Assembly: GCA_033558025.1 (NCBI GenBank)
Contig: JAUCEF010000017.1
Span: forward strand, 930,001-994,000
Length of the DNA: 64,000 bases
Direction: 5' to 3'
DNA from: Phytophthora sp. 'mugwort'
Lineage: Eukaryota; Oomycota; Peronosporomycetes; Peronosporales; Peronosporaceae
The position numbers and the translations under genes are program-made. The notes beneath the pieces were generated by a model. The model ran no database searches and had not been told where the DNA came from. It saw nothing but the letters and a program-made list of their open reading frames with translations. This document shows, piece by piece, positions 11,546 to 21,739 of this stretch. Numbering within the stretch: position 1 is the stretch's first letter; every line of letters begins with the position of its first letter.

Positions 11546-13007
11546 AGTGCTCATGTCTACCGGACTGACCACAGCCTTGCACTCGTCCATACCGAAACGC
11601 TTCAGGACATCATCCACATAACGCTGCTGGCACATCGTCACGCTGCTGTCCGGGCCGTCCACCAGCTCGATTCCAAGGACGCACACACACTTGCCACTGT
11701 CAGTCATTTCGAAGCGTGTCTTGAGGTCGTTCTTCATGCGTGAGATCAGCTCGGGTGAACTTCCGTTGACCAACACATCGTCCACGTAGACCAGTACGAG
11801 CACAGTGGCCATAGACAACCTTGATGTAGAGACACGGGTCGAAGGCTGAAACTTGAAAACCGATAGAACACACGAATCCGTCGAAGGTCTCGTTCCATAC
11901 GCGCGAAGCTTGCTTGAGACCGTAGATCGCCTTCACCAATTCCAAGCAGTCGAAATCACCATCCAGCTCGACGTCTTCAGGAACCACGCAGAACACCAAC
12001 TCCTTCATTATCCCGTATAGGAACGCAGTCAACACATCGAGTTGGTCGAGGGGCCAGCCAAAGTACTTGGCGATCGCGATGACCATGGGCAGCGTCACGT
12101 ACTTAACCACGGGCGAGAACGTCTCCGTGCAGTCGATACCGTTCTTCTGCTTGAAGCCCTTGGCCACGAGGCGCGCCTTGTACTTCTCGACCGATCCGTC
12201 GGCTTTGCGCTTAATCTTGAACACCCACTTGGTACCGATGGCGCGTTGTCCGCTGGGCAACTTGGCAGCACGAAACACACCACGAAGTCGCATCGGCTTT
12301 AGCTCAGCACGAATCGCCTTGCGCCAGTGCAGTTGGTCCGGGCCGTTGACCGCTTCTTGGAATGTCGACGGCTCCGATAAGTCCACAGCTGCTTCGACCG
12401 CGTTGATACTTGCACGCCAAAACACAGATGGAGTCGATTCTTCATCTTGATCTCCAGACTTCTCTTCTTCGTCTGCGTCTGTTCGGTGCGAAGGGGAGTC
12501 GTTCGGTGCACTTGCTTCTTCCAGTCCAGCTCGATGACGCACAGCGCGCGGTCTTCTGGCAGCTTCATCTCCGTCACTCGGGTGGCTCTTGCGCTTCCCT
12601 GCCTGTTTGTACTCCGTCTGGCGCGGACCATCATCGTCGATGTCGAGCGAGTCGAAGTCCAGGTCGTCGACGTCTTCATCACAAATCGGCGGTGAAAGTC
12701 CAAAGGTCGATTCATCGAAGTTGACATCGCGACTGATGACCACCTGCCCCGCCTCGATGTCATAAAGTCGATACGCCTTGGACACTTCTTCGTAACCCAG
12801 AAACAATCCGGCGCAAGCCTTGGGATCCCGTTTGAGTCGCTTCTCCTTCGGAGTCAGGATGTACGTCCGACAGCCGAAAACACGCATGTGTTTCACACTC
12901 GGCTTGGACTTGTAGACGATCTCGAACGCAGTCTTGTGCTCGATCTTGGGTGACGGCAGGCGGTTCTTCACATAGATGGCCGTCATCGCCGCCTCACCCA
13001 GAAACAC
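11545..13007 (-). pseudogene. Copia-1 integrase C-terminus and reverse transcriptase
   Basis: From the right: the end of integrase (AIYVKNRLPSPKIEHKTAFE; VFGCRTYILTPKEKR), an acidic linker, then the RVT_2 domain (WRKAIRAELKPM; GTKWVFKIKRKADGSVEKYK; ARLVAKGFKQKNGIDCTETF; DVLTAFLYG; AIYGLKQASRVW). A one-base shift near 11,815 moves the YVDDVLV catalytic box into another frame. The domain then continues as VLGIELVDG and RYVDDVLKRFGMDECKAV, and stops at the junction near 11,545. The first catalytic Asp lies in the DVLTAFLYG motif. The preceding integrase ORF overlaps by 25 bases in another frame. Confidence 0.88.
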
Positions 13008-13831
13008 TTGTCCAGCTTGGCGTGGTGCAACATGCTGCGGCCGATCGTGACGATAGTTCGGATGGATCGCTCTGCCGTGCCGTTGGTATGGTGCGCGTCT
13101 GGAACCGTGGTTTGCTGCTCGATGCCTTCGTCTTCGTAAAAATCCTTGAGCGAGTTAGTCGCAAACTCACGAGCTCCGTCGTGCCGCACAAACTTGACCT
13201 TCTTGCCGAACTGCGTTTGCACCTTCATGATGTATGTCTTGATGCAGTCTTCACTTTCCGACTTGGCACGCAGACAGAAACCCTTCATGCATCCGCTGGC
13301 TTCGTCCACGATCAGGAGCCAATACTTGCTGCCGCCAAGCGAGTTTCCCTCCATGGGTCCGCAGATGTCAAAGTGGAGCAGCTCAAATGTGTCGTAGCGA
13401 CGCTTGTCACGGTTGCTTGGGAATGGTTTTTGGACCATTTTGCCTTGCTGGCAACCACGACACACACTTGGTCCACTCGACTTGGAAGGTGCTTTCGCGT
13501 CCTTGATCATCTTGGTGTCGACCATCCTGCGAAGAACCTCGACTGGAGCGTGACCCATACGCGCGTGCAAATCGACCGTCCTTCCACGTGTCGCCGCATT
13601 TGCCGATCGCTGAGGTGTGCGAAGCCAGTAGAGTCCATCCACGAGATCCGCCGTCGCCACCACTTGATTCGAGTCCTTGCGCGAAACGTGCATCTCAGTG
13701 CCGTCAAATATCACTTGGAACTTGCTATGCTTGTTTATCTGCGGCACTGAAAGCAGATTCTTGCTCATATTTGGTACGTAAAGCGCGTTCTTGATCTCGA
13801 TCTCGGGCTCGTTGCCGTTAGGCAGGACCAC
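12983..13831 (-). pseudogene. Copia-1 GAG-pre-integrase and integrase core
   Basis: This starts at the GAG-pre-integrase region ([20 protein letters not shown]). The zinc-binding HHCC motif follows ([13 protein letters not shown], then CRGCQQGKM). The catalytic core comes next: the first Asp in [12 protein letters not shown], the second in [14 protein letters not shown] and the Glu in [12 protein letters not shown]. The frame is open over 282 codons. Both ends are frameshifted, against the protease ORF near 13,831 and against the next pol ORF near 12,990. Confidence 0.88.
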
Positions 13832-14177
13832 TCTTTCACGATGGTCCCCACACCCTTGATGGCAGCCTTGTTGCCATCGGCCACCGAAAGTTCGCCTTCA
13901 TTTCGCTCGATCAAATTGGCGAACTTGGACTTGTCGTTGCAAATATGGTGAGTGGCACCGCTGTCGACCGCCCACATCCCGGACACATTCTTGTCCGTCG
14001 AAACTCCACATTCCAGGAAAACCGCGAACGCCACTCGATCGTTTTCGTTGTCATAGCCGTCGCTGTCGTTTCTCCACTGGATGTTGTTGGCCCCGCGTCC
14101 ACGGCCGTTGCCGCCGCGTTTGGCCCTCGGTTCTCGTCCTTCTGCTTGGTCCAGCACTTGTCAATGACGTGCCCCAA
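13765..14177 (-). pseudogene. Copia-1 zinc knuckle and aspartic protease
   Basis: The right end carries the second half of a gag zinc knuckle (GHVIDKCW at about 14,170) in one frame. The next frame holds the Copia protease with the active-site sequence [14 protein letters not shown] at about 13,970, and then [14 protein letters not shown]. Continuity with gag (14,239) and integrase (13,831) is broken by single-base shifts. Confidence 0.8.
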
Positions 14178-14238
14178 TTTCCCCCAGTACGTATATTGGC
14201 GAGGCTCACGGTCGGTGTTGAACGCCTTGGCCGCGTGC

Positions 14239-14862
14239 TCAGTCTTTACCGTCGCCGTTTTTCTCGCCTTGTCGCTTGATGTGCTCGTTCGTGAGCACCT
14301 TCACAACGGCTTGCGACCGCAGCTCTGCATTGCTCATCTCCAAGTTCAGCACGACGTTCTCGTAACTCTTGGGGAGACTGCGCAGCAAGCAGATCGCCAC
14401 GTCCTCGTCCTTCATCTTGGCGCCAATGCTGCTGAGCTTGGCGCTAATGTTCAGGACTTCGTTGCAATGGTGCAAGACATTACCGCCTTCCGTCATCTCC
14501 ATGCTGAAGAGCTGGCGCTTCAAGTAGATGCGACCAGCCTTCTGCGATCCACCGTACAGCGTCTTCAAGCGCGTCCACGAGATCCATGCTTCCTCGCAGT
14601 CATCGACCACATGATGGTAATCGGCGTCCATGTGAAGCAACATCAGTCCAAAAGCGATGTTGCTCGACTTGACATACTCGTCCTTGGCCCTGGAGTCCGT
14701 AAAGGTCGGAGACGTTTCCCGATTCACCACATGCCACGTCGACTTGGTCAGGATCACGCCGCGTATGTAGCGGTTCCATGTCGCGTAGTTGTCTCCGTTG
14801 AACTTGTCGATGGAGACCTTGGTCGAGGCGTCTTGGGCAGAGGACATGAAGCTTGGGCTCAT
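14239..14862 (-). CDS. Copia-1 gag (UBN2 family)
   Basis: An open frame of 207 codons begins at the ATG inside the primer binding site ([11 protein letters not shown]), with a second Met five codons on. It shows the Copia gag pattern: [19 protein letters not shown] near the N-terminus, then [31 protein letters not shown] and [19 protein letters not shown], ending with a Lys-rich tail at a stop just before the zinc knuckle. Gag forms the particle in which reverse transcription takes place. The stop at 14,239 separates it from pol; this may be a mutation. Confidence 0.85.
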   Translation of the reverse strand: MSPSFMSSAQDASTKVSIDKFNGDNYATWNRYIRGVILTKSTWHVVNRETSPTFTDSRAKDEYVKSSNIAFGLMLLHMDADYHHVVDDCEEAWISWTRLKTLYGGSQKAGRIYLKRQLFSMEMTEGGNVLHHCNEVLNISAKLSSIGAKMKDEDVAICLLRSLPKSYENVVLNLEMSNAELRSQAVVKVLTNEHIKRQGEKNGDGKD

Positions 14863-14866
14863 AACC
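14855..14866 (-). other. Copia-1 primer binding site (GGTTATGAGCCC)
   Basis: It is identical to the 12-mer of Copia-2, directly adjoins the LTR end, and is complementary to the initiator tRNA-Met anticodon arm. The gag ATG at 14,862-14,860 lies inside it. Confidence 0.8.
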
Positions 14867-15210
14867 TGTTAAAGGTGTTGAGGTCTTGAAGCGAGGCTTG
14901 GATCGAGCGGAGGGGGTTCTGCACTTGGGTGCGGGGACCGGAGTGAAGATTACTTGAGCTAAGGAAGGAAGATTCGAAAGTGATTGATTTATCGGAGCTT
15001 ACACTACTCTACCACATAGATATGCAGCCCTGCATCCAGTCATTTGGTGTGTCCAATCACTACTACACTCTGTACTCATCCAATCATCCTACTCGTCTAA
15101 TCATCAGTTGCGTAAAAAACGTACTATAAACATTGCGGGATCGTGTTGGACCGGTTCGGGTTAACCGGTTACTGGTACACAGTACCAAAACCCGGCAACC
15201 CTCAATAACA
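14867..15210 (-). repeat. Copia-1 5' LTR, 344 bp
   Basis: On the minus strand it starts TGTTATTGAGGG and ends TTTAACA, next to the primer binding site. It is the same family as 7585-7908. The flank beyond its start (plus-strand CCCTC) has no exact partner. Confidence 0.88.
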
Positions 15211-15802
15211 CCCTCCTTCCGTTGGACGACGCTGTGGCCTGCGCGGAAACTGGCGTGAAGAGCGAGGATGTCATAATTCCCTTAGCTTTTTATGAGCTCC
15301 GATGCGGCTCGACTTGCAAGCAGCGTGGCGGGGGCCGCAACATCATCTCCGTAGCGAGCTTTCTTCTGCTAGGTGGCCTCTTCGATGCCATCAGGCGCTT
15401 TTGAGTTGTGACTTCCATTGCTGTCTCTTGTTTTCTATTGTCGCAGGGGGAAATCGCAGGTGGAAATATAATATCCATGATTCGGATTAATACATCGCTT
15501 GTTAGAAAACGCGATGTAATATTTTTTTTTCAGGACAAAAAAATACATAGTAAGTGGAATCGCACAGACGAAAAAGTGAAATCCACAGTTGTAATCGGTA
15601 TGCTTTTAAAGAGGACGGTATTGAGCGGGCGCGAGAAGCATATATGATCAAATCCGAGAGGGGTGCCCGCGAAGCAGGGCCGCGCTGTATTTTAATAGGC
15701 GGGACCAGCGACGAGCTCACCACCGAACGGAGCCGTTGCCCTGAATCTGAGCCAGTTTTTTAATGCGGGGGTCTGGGGGTACAACCCTCAGTACGCTTTG
15801 AA
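15211..15802. other. No gene supported
   Basis: Several overlapping short ORFs on both strands, none with a recognisable motif. Nothing structural was seen. Confidence 0.4.
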
Positions 15803-15804
15803 TA

Positions 15805-16452
15805 GGGGGTGTCAGAACTAATAAAGCTGCCGCTGAAAGTGCACGCGATTTCGACTCGAAATGGCATGGGATTTTAGGGCAAATGACATGCCATTTCGAA
15901 ATCACCAACCTCCAGATGTGGGCGATTTCACGAAATATAGCACATACGACTTGCAAACAATATCCCATATGGCAAATGACACCGGCAACATCAGGGGAAG
16001 AAGCTTCCCTGACGCCGTCGTTGCTACGAGGCTGCTACTATCGCTATCTGTCTGTGACCACCGAAGCCATAACGCGGTGAAGGCATCGTCTCACAGCTGA
16101 GTTTGCTCTCGCTGTCAGGTAGCGCCGCACAAGAACCTACAGCTCCTCCACTGTAGACTCGACTGGAAGAACTCTATACAGTCCAAAGGGAGAGTTCCCA
16201 CCGATGGTTTCGTCGAACTCTAGGATAGCGAGAACGAGGAGGTATACGACCTCGGCGATTAAAACTGGTGGTTACTGGTATTTGGCATTGCAACACCGTG
16301 ATTGTTCGGTTGGGCTCTTATCTGGGCGCAGAATTCTGATACCCCATGGACGAAACTTCGAAATGGCATGTCATTTGTCCGAAAATCTCATGCCATTTCA
16401 GGGCGAAATCGCATGCGATCTCCGCGTCAATTTCGACAATTCTGACACCCCC
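15805..16452. mobile_element. 648 bp MITE with TA target duplication
   Basis: About 100 bases at 15,805-15,905 are repeated in reverse complement at 16,345-16,452. The termini are GGGGGTGTCAGAA and its complement, and each end is flanked by TA (15,803-15,804 and 16,453-16,454). This fits a non-autonomous Tc1/mariner-type element. Each arm also folds on itself: TCGAAATGGCATG at 15,856 pairs with CATGCCATTTCGA at 15,887, and a matching pair sits at 16,358 and 16,389. The centre has no transposase. Confidence 0.75.
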
Positions 16453-16511
16453 TAATAGAAGCTTCTGCGATTATTCCTTCTTTCTGTGCGTTCCTTGTTT
16501 CGTTGTGCGTC

Positions 16512-16553
16512 TCATATAATATAATATAATATAATATAATAATATTTATATAG
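16512..16553. repeat. AT microsatellite (ATAAT unit)
   Basis: About 40 bases of repeated ATAAT/TATAA units, lying between the MITE and the SF-assemblin gene. The surrounding 16,453-16,970 holds no gene. Confidence 0.8.
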
Positions 16554-16970
16554 GTTCAAAAAAGCCTTCAGGGCTTCGATAAAATGAAAAGAAATATAAA
16601 GCTTCACGAATGGGCTTCCGTCGCAGATTGATTTCACCAGCCTGAAAGCTGCACTGATCGGATGAAAATTGGCGATACTACACTTAAACGCGTCCCCGAT
16701 GCTGTCGACAACTTTAAATAAATTACAGCTCGAGATTCAGGTCATATCTCGAGGTATTTTACTGTCTTCTTTAGGGTGACCGGCCTACCAAATGGGTCAG
16801 CTCGTAAACTTGCCTTCGTGCCACGGTTTGACTGCTGCTGACAGCGAACTGCAAAAACGAAGAGCGTAAAAATAATGCTCAAGAATGTAGCGACATTTCG
16901 TGAATGGTCAGCCCGGTCGCGATCGTATCATGAAGCGTCGCTATCAGTTGGAATCTGGCTGTCGCTAGCT

Positions 16971-18055
16971 ATGGAGAGCACGAACCAGCGTGAGGAAGCA
17001 AATACCGATGCCCAGCCCGCGAGAGGTGACAAAACATCGGGAGAAGAAGAAGCTGCTGGGCAAATCGGAATGACAGCGACGCACAGCAAACTGGAAAAGC
17101 TTATGAGCGGCTTCACGAAGTTCGACGACGTGATGCGTATTGGAACGCGGGTACGCTCTATTATGAGAAAGAATCGAACTTCTTTTTTTTTTTTGCTAAC
17201 TGGTTGCATGCGTATTGTGTCTACGCCAACATAGCAACGTCGCGAGAGGGACGAGTATCGTTTGGTGGAGATGCGACAGGAGATGAGCCGTTTGGAGCAC
17301 AAACTCGAGGTCGAGATCCAGAAACGTATCGAGATGAACAAGTCGATGCAAAATTACTGCGACGAGCAGGTGGAGCACATGACAGCAGCCTTCGAGAATT
17401 TGCTTCATGATCGCGCAAGACAGGTTGATCTTCGACTCGACCACCTCACTCAGGGAATCAATGACCTTCAGAACCTTGTGACCAACGAAAAGCACGACAT
17501 CCCTCTTATGATCGAGAACAAGACTACTGAGCTTACGGAAAAGCTCGTCGCGTTTATGAACGCGTTCGAGGAAGAGCGCCAGCGACGTACGAACCAGGCA
17601 GCGATGATTTTGAAGCGATTGAGTGACCACGAGCATGCGGCGGCTGAACGTTTTGAGTGTGAGAGGGTAAACGATGAGCTGTCTGAATGTAGATTTTGAT
17701 GATGTGGTTTGCGAAGCTAATGTGGACATTACTATTCATATCACAGCATGATCGCGAGCTGAAGTATTCCGAGCTCAAGAACGCTCTGGACGCGTACAGT
17801 TCTACTAGGATACGCGGCGATGAAAACTTCCACATGTTTGCACAGGATGAGATCGCAAAACTACAAAACGCGCTGGTCGCTGAAGCACAGGTACGAAAAC
17901 TTGCACATTTTATGGTATTCTACTGTACTGATGAAACTTGTTGTACACCGCGCAAGGCCCGGGAGCGCGAAGATGACGAAATTGTTGAAGCTCTCAACCG
18001 CTACACCGTCAAGTTGCAGGACAGTCTCAAGGTCATTACGGGGCCAGACGCCTAG
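16971..18055 (+). CDS. SF-assemblin / beta-giardin family protein
   Basis: Four exons (16971-17150, 17235-17666, 17747-17890, 17957-18055) give 284 residues, the usual size for the family. All three introns are phase 0, GT-AG, and 84, 80 and 66 nt long. The protein has a low-complexity head (residues 1-40) and then an almost unbroken coiled coil to the end, with typical SF-assemblin stretches: FTKFDDVMRIGTR, MSRLEHKLEVEIQKRIEMNK, DLRLDHLTQGINDLQNLV, and the C-terminal ALNRYTVKLQDSLKVI. SF-assemblins form striated fibres attached to flagellar basal bodies, so this gene suggests an organism with zoospores. The Met at 16,971 is preferred; an in-frame Met at 16,875 would add 32 uncharged residues unlike the family. 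No frameshift or stop was seen, so the gene looks intact despite its transposon-rich surroundings. Confidence 0.88.
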
Positions 18056-18089
18056 GATACTTCTCGGTAGAGAAATAATCACGATGCAT

Positions 18090-19150
18090 ATATATTAGGT
18101 TGTATTAAACCAAAGATGAAAGGCTTAGCTATGCTAGCAAGCGGTCCGTTATTGTGGAGAAGCAAGCTCCTTGGCTTTCAGATGCGATCGCGCTACAGCT
18201 TTGTCTGGCTCTTGCCAGTTTGGCCGCGCAAACACTGGGATGAAGCTACGCCACGGTATATCCGCATATCATGCCTTCCCAAAGTCCCAGCAGACTGGGG
18301 TGAGCACAACACACGCCATTAAGTAAGCAAAAAGTATGCCAACCAGCCAAGCACCGACAACCATTCCCATTGCGAGAGGCATTGGCCGAGCTTGCGCTTG
18401 TAGAACTGCCTATACAGAGGTAACATTCAATTATAAGCGTCACTTAAGAACGTACGGAAGACTTACTAAGGCATAGTAGAAGAAGGGCAGCATAATACGC
18501 AAGCGCTGCGAGAGAAGAAACCTGGCTGAACGTCGTGATGACCATTGAGTCGTCTGAGAATATATTTTTTTGGCCAAGATTTTAACTCGAGCTGATGATG
18601 ACCACACTGTTTATCATGGTAACAGTAGCAATATAGGCCCCGCTGAACAGCAAGCATGGCTCTCGACGGCTGGCCAGCTCCAAAATGGTTCCCCATCCGC
18701 GTTAGAGAGGCACCGATGACAGCGTAAAAAGGGCTCGAGGCAAAAAAAAAAAGTGCTCCATGATAGCGTTGTGCTGGATCTCACCGATCCTGTAAGCAAA
18801 GAGCGCCAACACGGTCAACTGCGCGTTCTCCACTAATTCACGGGCAGCAAGCGGCACGCTCACCGCTAGTAGCAGATTCCACACGATCCGTTTATCGAGA
18901 GAGAAAGTGCCCGACGCCACGAACGTTGACGGTGATATTTGAGGTAGACGTTCATGTACGTGACGTAGCTCTCGAGTGTCAGCGCCACTGCGACAGCCGT
19001 AACCCGCGAAGTGGCCGTGCGTGAACCCGACGGCGAAGAAGCATTTGAAGACGACCGCGAACACGTCAAAACTGCGGTTTGGACGACGATATTCTGTGCA
19101 TGGTAGAAGCTCACGAGCGCTTGGAACATGCTGCGCGGCCACAGTTAGAG
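18090..19150 (-). pseudogene. MATE-family multidrug efflux transporter, decayed
   Basis: Reading leftwards on the minus strand, MATE segments appear in changing frames: NIVVQTAV, VTAVAVALTLESYVTYMN, KRIVWNLLLAVSVPLAARE, a FAYRIGEIQ...HNAIMEHFFF stretch (normally a helix with GEIQ-G-H), MGNHFGAGQPSRAMLAVQ, and a C-terminal QAQARPMPLAMGMVVGAWLVG. A normal GT-AG intron of 57 nt remains at 18,410-18,466, so this is a decayed chromosomal gene, not a processed copy. At least five frame changes and the missing N-terminal half make it non-functional. It converges with the SF-assemblin gene. MATE proteins export drugs and metabolites by proton or sodium antiport. Confidence 0.8.
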
Positions 19151-19159
19151 GCAGTCGGC

Positions 19160-20115
19160 CGCACTCCCAGCCAAGAAAGCCACGTGCTCTGCTACCCCCA
19201 CCACCACCGTAAGGAGATGGCTACTGAGATTCGGGTGCGGCCTATAATCGAGGCAAAAAGTGTGGCTGCAGTTTAGTTTTACCACAAATTGTTGTCCACT
19301 ATCGAGGTAAACAATATTGGATAGCGGCTTATAAAGGGTACAATGCCTGTAAGAAAATAATAATACGGTGGGTCCACTGGAGCCGCTTCCCTCGCGATAT
19401 ATCGATAGTGGCTACACTGTCGACGGTGATTAAGTCAGACTACACTAAGCTATAGCAAGGCACGGAGAAGCTCTGGGTGTTTATGTACTGTTATGACTTC
19501 GTTCCTCTTGAACAAACTCGCGGTTTCTGCCAGGGTCTCGTCTGTCGGTCTGAAGTAAGCTTTCACCGTCGTTTTCTGTATTGCAGGAACTCTAATGTCA
19601 GCGGCTCCATGAGATATAGCTGCTTATTTTTTCACGCGCGTCACCGCAACGAAGAACGAGGACCGCTATGGATTGTGGCGTGGTGGATGTCGCAATGGCC
19701 CCAGAACCATTTTTTCCACCGTTAGTCCTTGGTACTTGTCTAGTTATCGCGAAGGCTGGTATGAGCGGTACCTGAGTTACCGCTAAACGCCGCTGACATT
19801 AGCGTTGCTCTGTTGCTCGAAGGTTCACCGTAAAAGACTCAAGCAACATTCACAATGGATATTATGAAATCTATACAGGTACCAAATCATAAATGTAATG
19901 TAATGACGTTTTGAAGCAAATAGGTAACGAGAAAGCATGAATATATACACTTTATTCGTTTCTAAAGTGATTAATATTGCCTAACGACTCTGAATAAAAT
20001 CCAGAAATCTGTATTTTTGCTCATTCAAATTTTCAGCATTCACAAATAGTTTGACCGAGTTAGGCCCATAATTAGTCTCACTTGAGTCGTACAGGTAGGT
20101 GTGCAAGTAGCAAAT
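19160..20115. other. No gene; one inverted repeat
   Basis: No coding signal was recognised. An imperfect inverted repeat (CTAATGTCAGCGGC at about 19,593 and GCCGCTGACATTAG near 19,790) encloses about 180 bases, and CCACTATCGA near 19,293 pairs with a TCGATAGTGG near 19,402. These could be remains of small foldback elements. Confidence 0.4.
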
Positions 20116-20201
20116 TGCAACGGGGTTACATGAAGAGTGCCAAGTCACCCTTCAGAGCAGGTGTACCCAAGTACATTAAGTGATGTAGCTAAACATCACT
20201 A

Positions 20202-20224
20202 TGACGTCGACGGTAATGACGTCA
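20202..20224 (+). promoter_or_regulatory. Paired CRE-like sites in Gypsy-A LTR
   Basis: TGACGTCG at 20,202-20,209 and the full palindrome TGACGTCA at 20,217-20,224 are 15 bases apart. The copy at 53.4 kb keeps both with the same spacing (53,671-53,678 and 53,686-53,693). The 62 kb copy keeps one intact (62,327-62,334). TGACGTCA is the classical binding site of CREB/ATF bZIP proteins. Their use by this element is inferred. Confidence 0.55.
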
Positions 20225-20335
20225 TGGATAGGTACCACAGATATGGTACAAAGACCTCAGAGCCACTCAACAAGATAACATCTCGGATACTTTATAGGTG
20301 ACTTACAGTTAGTATGAAGGCGCATTAAGGAGATG

Positions 20336-20348
20336 ACCTATAAATATA
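20336..20348 (+). promoter_or_regulatory. TATA box in Gypsy-A LTR
   Basis: CCTATAAATATAT lies about 115 bases after the CRE-like pair and 135 bases before the LTR end, where the RNA start of an LTR element is expected. All three LTR copies keep it. Confidence 0.6.
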
Positions 20349-20483
20349 TTCATCTTATATCTACCTAATTTTGGTAGCAGTCCCCACAGACCAGGGACTA
20401 GTGAACTGCCGTCCACTGAGAGTTTGTATACTCTCCGGAAGTCACAATTCCTGTGCGCAAGGTGTTGTGTGCCCCGTCATACT

Positions 20484-20500
20484 TGGTAGCACTTGTAGTC
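20484..20500 (+). other. Gypsy-A primer binding site
   Basis: TGGTAGCACTTGTAGTC begins two bases after the LTR. Its complement ends in CCA, as expected of a tRNA 3' end; the tRNA is not identified. The same word follows the LTRs of Gypsy-D (35,252) and Gypsy-E (38,599, minus strand). Confidence 0.7.
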
Positions 20501-20550
20501 AATCCACGCTTACGCGGGTTACTACCTGAAACCTCTGGGTCCTAGCAACA

Positions 20551-21720
20551 TGGACCGGAATGAGTTTCCTCATCTGAACGACTCACAGTTCGAGCCAGTT
20601 CGTAAGATGACTGGCATCTTTGGTATGGATGCCTGCGCAGCTTGGCGTCGTCAACTCAAGCTGAGCAGGTCGAACGCGTGACCGCACTCGACATGCATGA
20701 GCGGGGGCTCATCGAACATGTTCGGGCAACCTGCAATTTCCGGCCGCAGAGCCGAAACCAGTCTACCCCAAGCCGTTAAGGCTGAAGGTAAACCCTTATG
20801 AAGGGAAGGAAGCTGAAAACCTTCACTTCTGGGTGCGAGAAGTAGAGCTCGCAATGGATGCGGCTCTCATCTCTTCGGAGCACCTCTGAGTGGCTTTCGC
20901 CCTCTCCAACCTTAGCGGGCGTACTAAGAGTTGGGCGTATACGCGGGAAGCGACAACGCCTGGATGCTTCGCATCCTGGGCTCAGCTGTTTGAACAGCTT
21001 AGAGCCGCGTTCTTCATACCGCCAGCGGTCATGCTTCCTGTCATGTAAACACGGAAGACGTGAGCTGCACGAGTACATCCACGAGATGCGGGAGCTCACC
21101 GCATCCACGTGGGAAACCAACTCCATGAGCACATCAAAGTGACGGTGTTCATGGACGGCCTAAGAGTAGGCCCGGCCCGCACCCAGCTATTTCGGGTGCA
21201 GGCCAATACTCTGGAAGAGACGGTCCAAGTCGCCCTACAAGGGGAGTACAGTCACCGCCAGGTGTGCATGCCAGCGGTGATTTGGCCAGGGGCTGCGACA
21301 CCCAAGTCGCGGAGGCCCCAGCGGGCCAGTTCCCATGGAACTTGGGCTCGCTGAGCAGCATGATATTCGCTGCGATAGCTGTGGTAAGCTAGGGCACATG
21401 GCATGTGTGTGTCCTGTGGTGGTGGTGGGGACAACGAAAGCGTTTCCCTCCCAAGTCCATCGCGCTCAAGGGTCGCTGGCAAAGGCCGCGACCCCACGAG
21501 CAAGGGAACGCAGGACACCACTAGGGGCGGGGCGCCCTACTGAGGAAGATCTGAGTCTTCATAAGCGGTGCGCAGGTGGCGCGCCCCATGGAGACTTTGC
21601 CCCTGAGAGTCTTTGCACTCTCGAATCGAAGAAGGGTAGCATTTATCGTAGTACACGCAAAGTGTACGGGAATATACCCATCCCTTCCGAGTCTTGATCG
21701 ACTCTAGGGCGTCGAAGAAC
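20551..21720 (+). pseudogene. Gypsy-A gag
   Basis: An ATG at 20,551 (MDRNEFPHLNDSQFEPV) opens a frame that soon breaks. Gag continues near 20,770 with KPLRLKVNPYEGKEAENLHF and WVREVELAMDAALISSE, then VAFALSNLSGRTKSWAYTRE, the normal Retrotrans_gag helical core. It goes on with ELHEYIHEMRELTAS, a frame change, VFMDGLRVGPARTQLFRV, and a CCHC zinc knuckle (CDSCGKLGHMACVCP) at about 21,375. At least four frame changes and stops occur. Confidence 0.8.
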
Positions 21721-21739
21721 TTCGCACGCCGCCAGAATG

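Larger units (their letters stand above)
11545..15210 (-). mobile_element. Copia-1 element, 5' LTR to RT (3' part missing)
   Basis: On the minus strand the order is 5' LTR, primer site, gag, zinc knuckle, protease, integrase and reverse transcriptase, as in Ty1/Copia. It stops within pol, about 100 residues after the YVDD box, where plus-strand Copia-2 gag begins. RNase H and a 3' LTR of the same family are at 6984-7908 on the plus strand. Three or four frameshifts interrupt pol, but reading is otherwise good, so the copy is fairly young. Confidence 0.9.
20116..20481 (+). repeat. Gypsy-A 5' LTR, 366 bp
   Basis: It begins TGCAACGG and ends CCGTCATA, just before a primer binding site and gag. 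It is homologous to the reversed copies at 53,414-53,779 and 62,069-62,437 but clearly more diverged than those two are from each other. It contains a bZIP/CREB-type palindrome pair and a TATA box (separate entries). Confidence 0.88.

Noticed and set aside
20858..21132. Minus-strand ORFs overlapping Gypsy-A gag
   Set aside because: Shadows of the gag region; the plus strand shows the conserved gag core and zinc knuckle.
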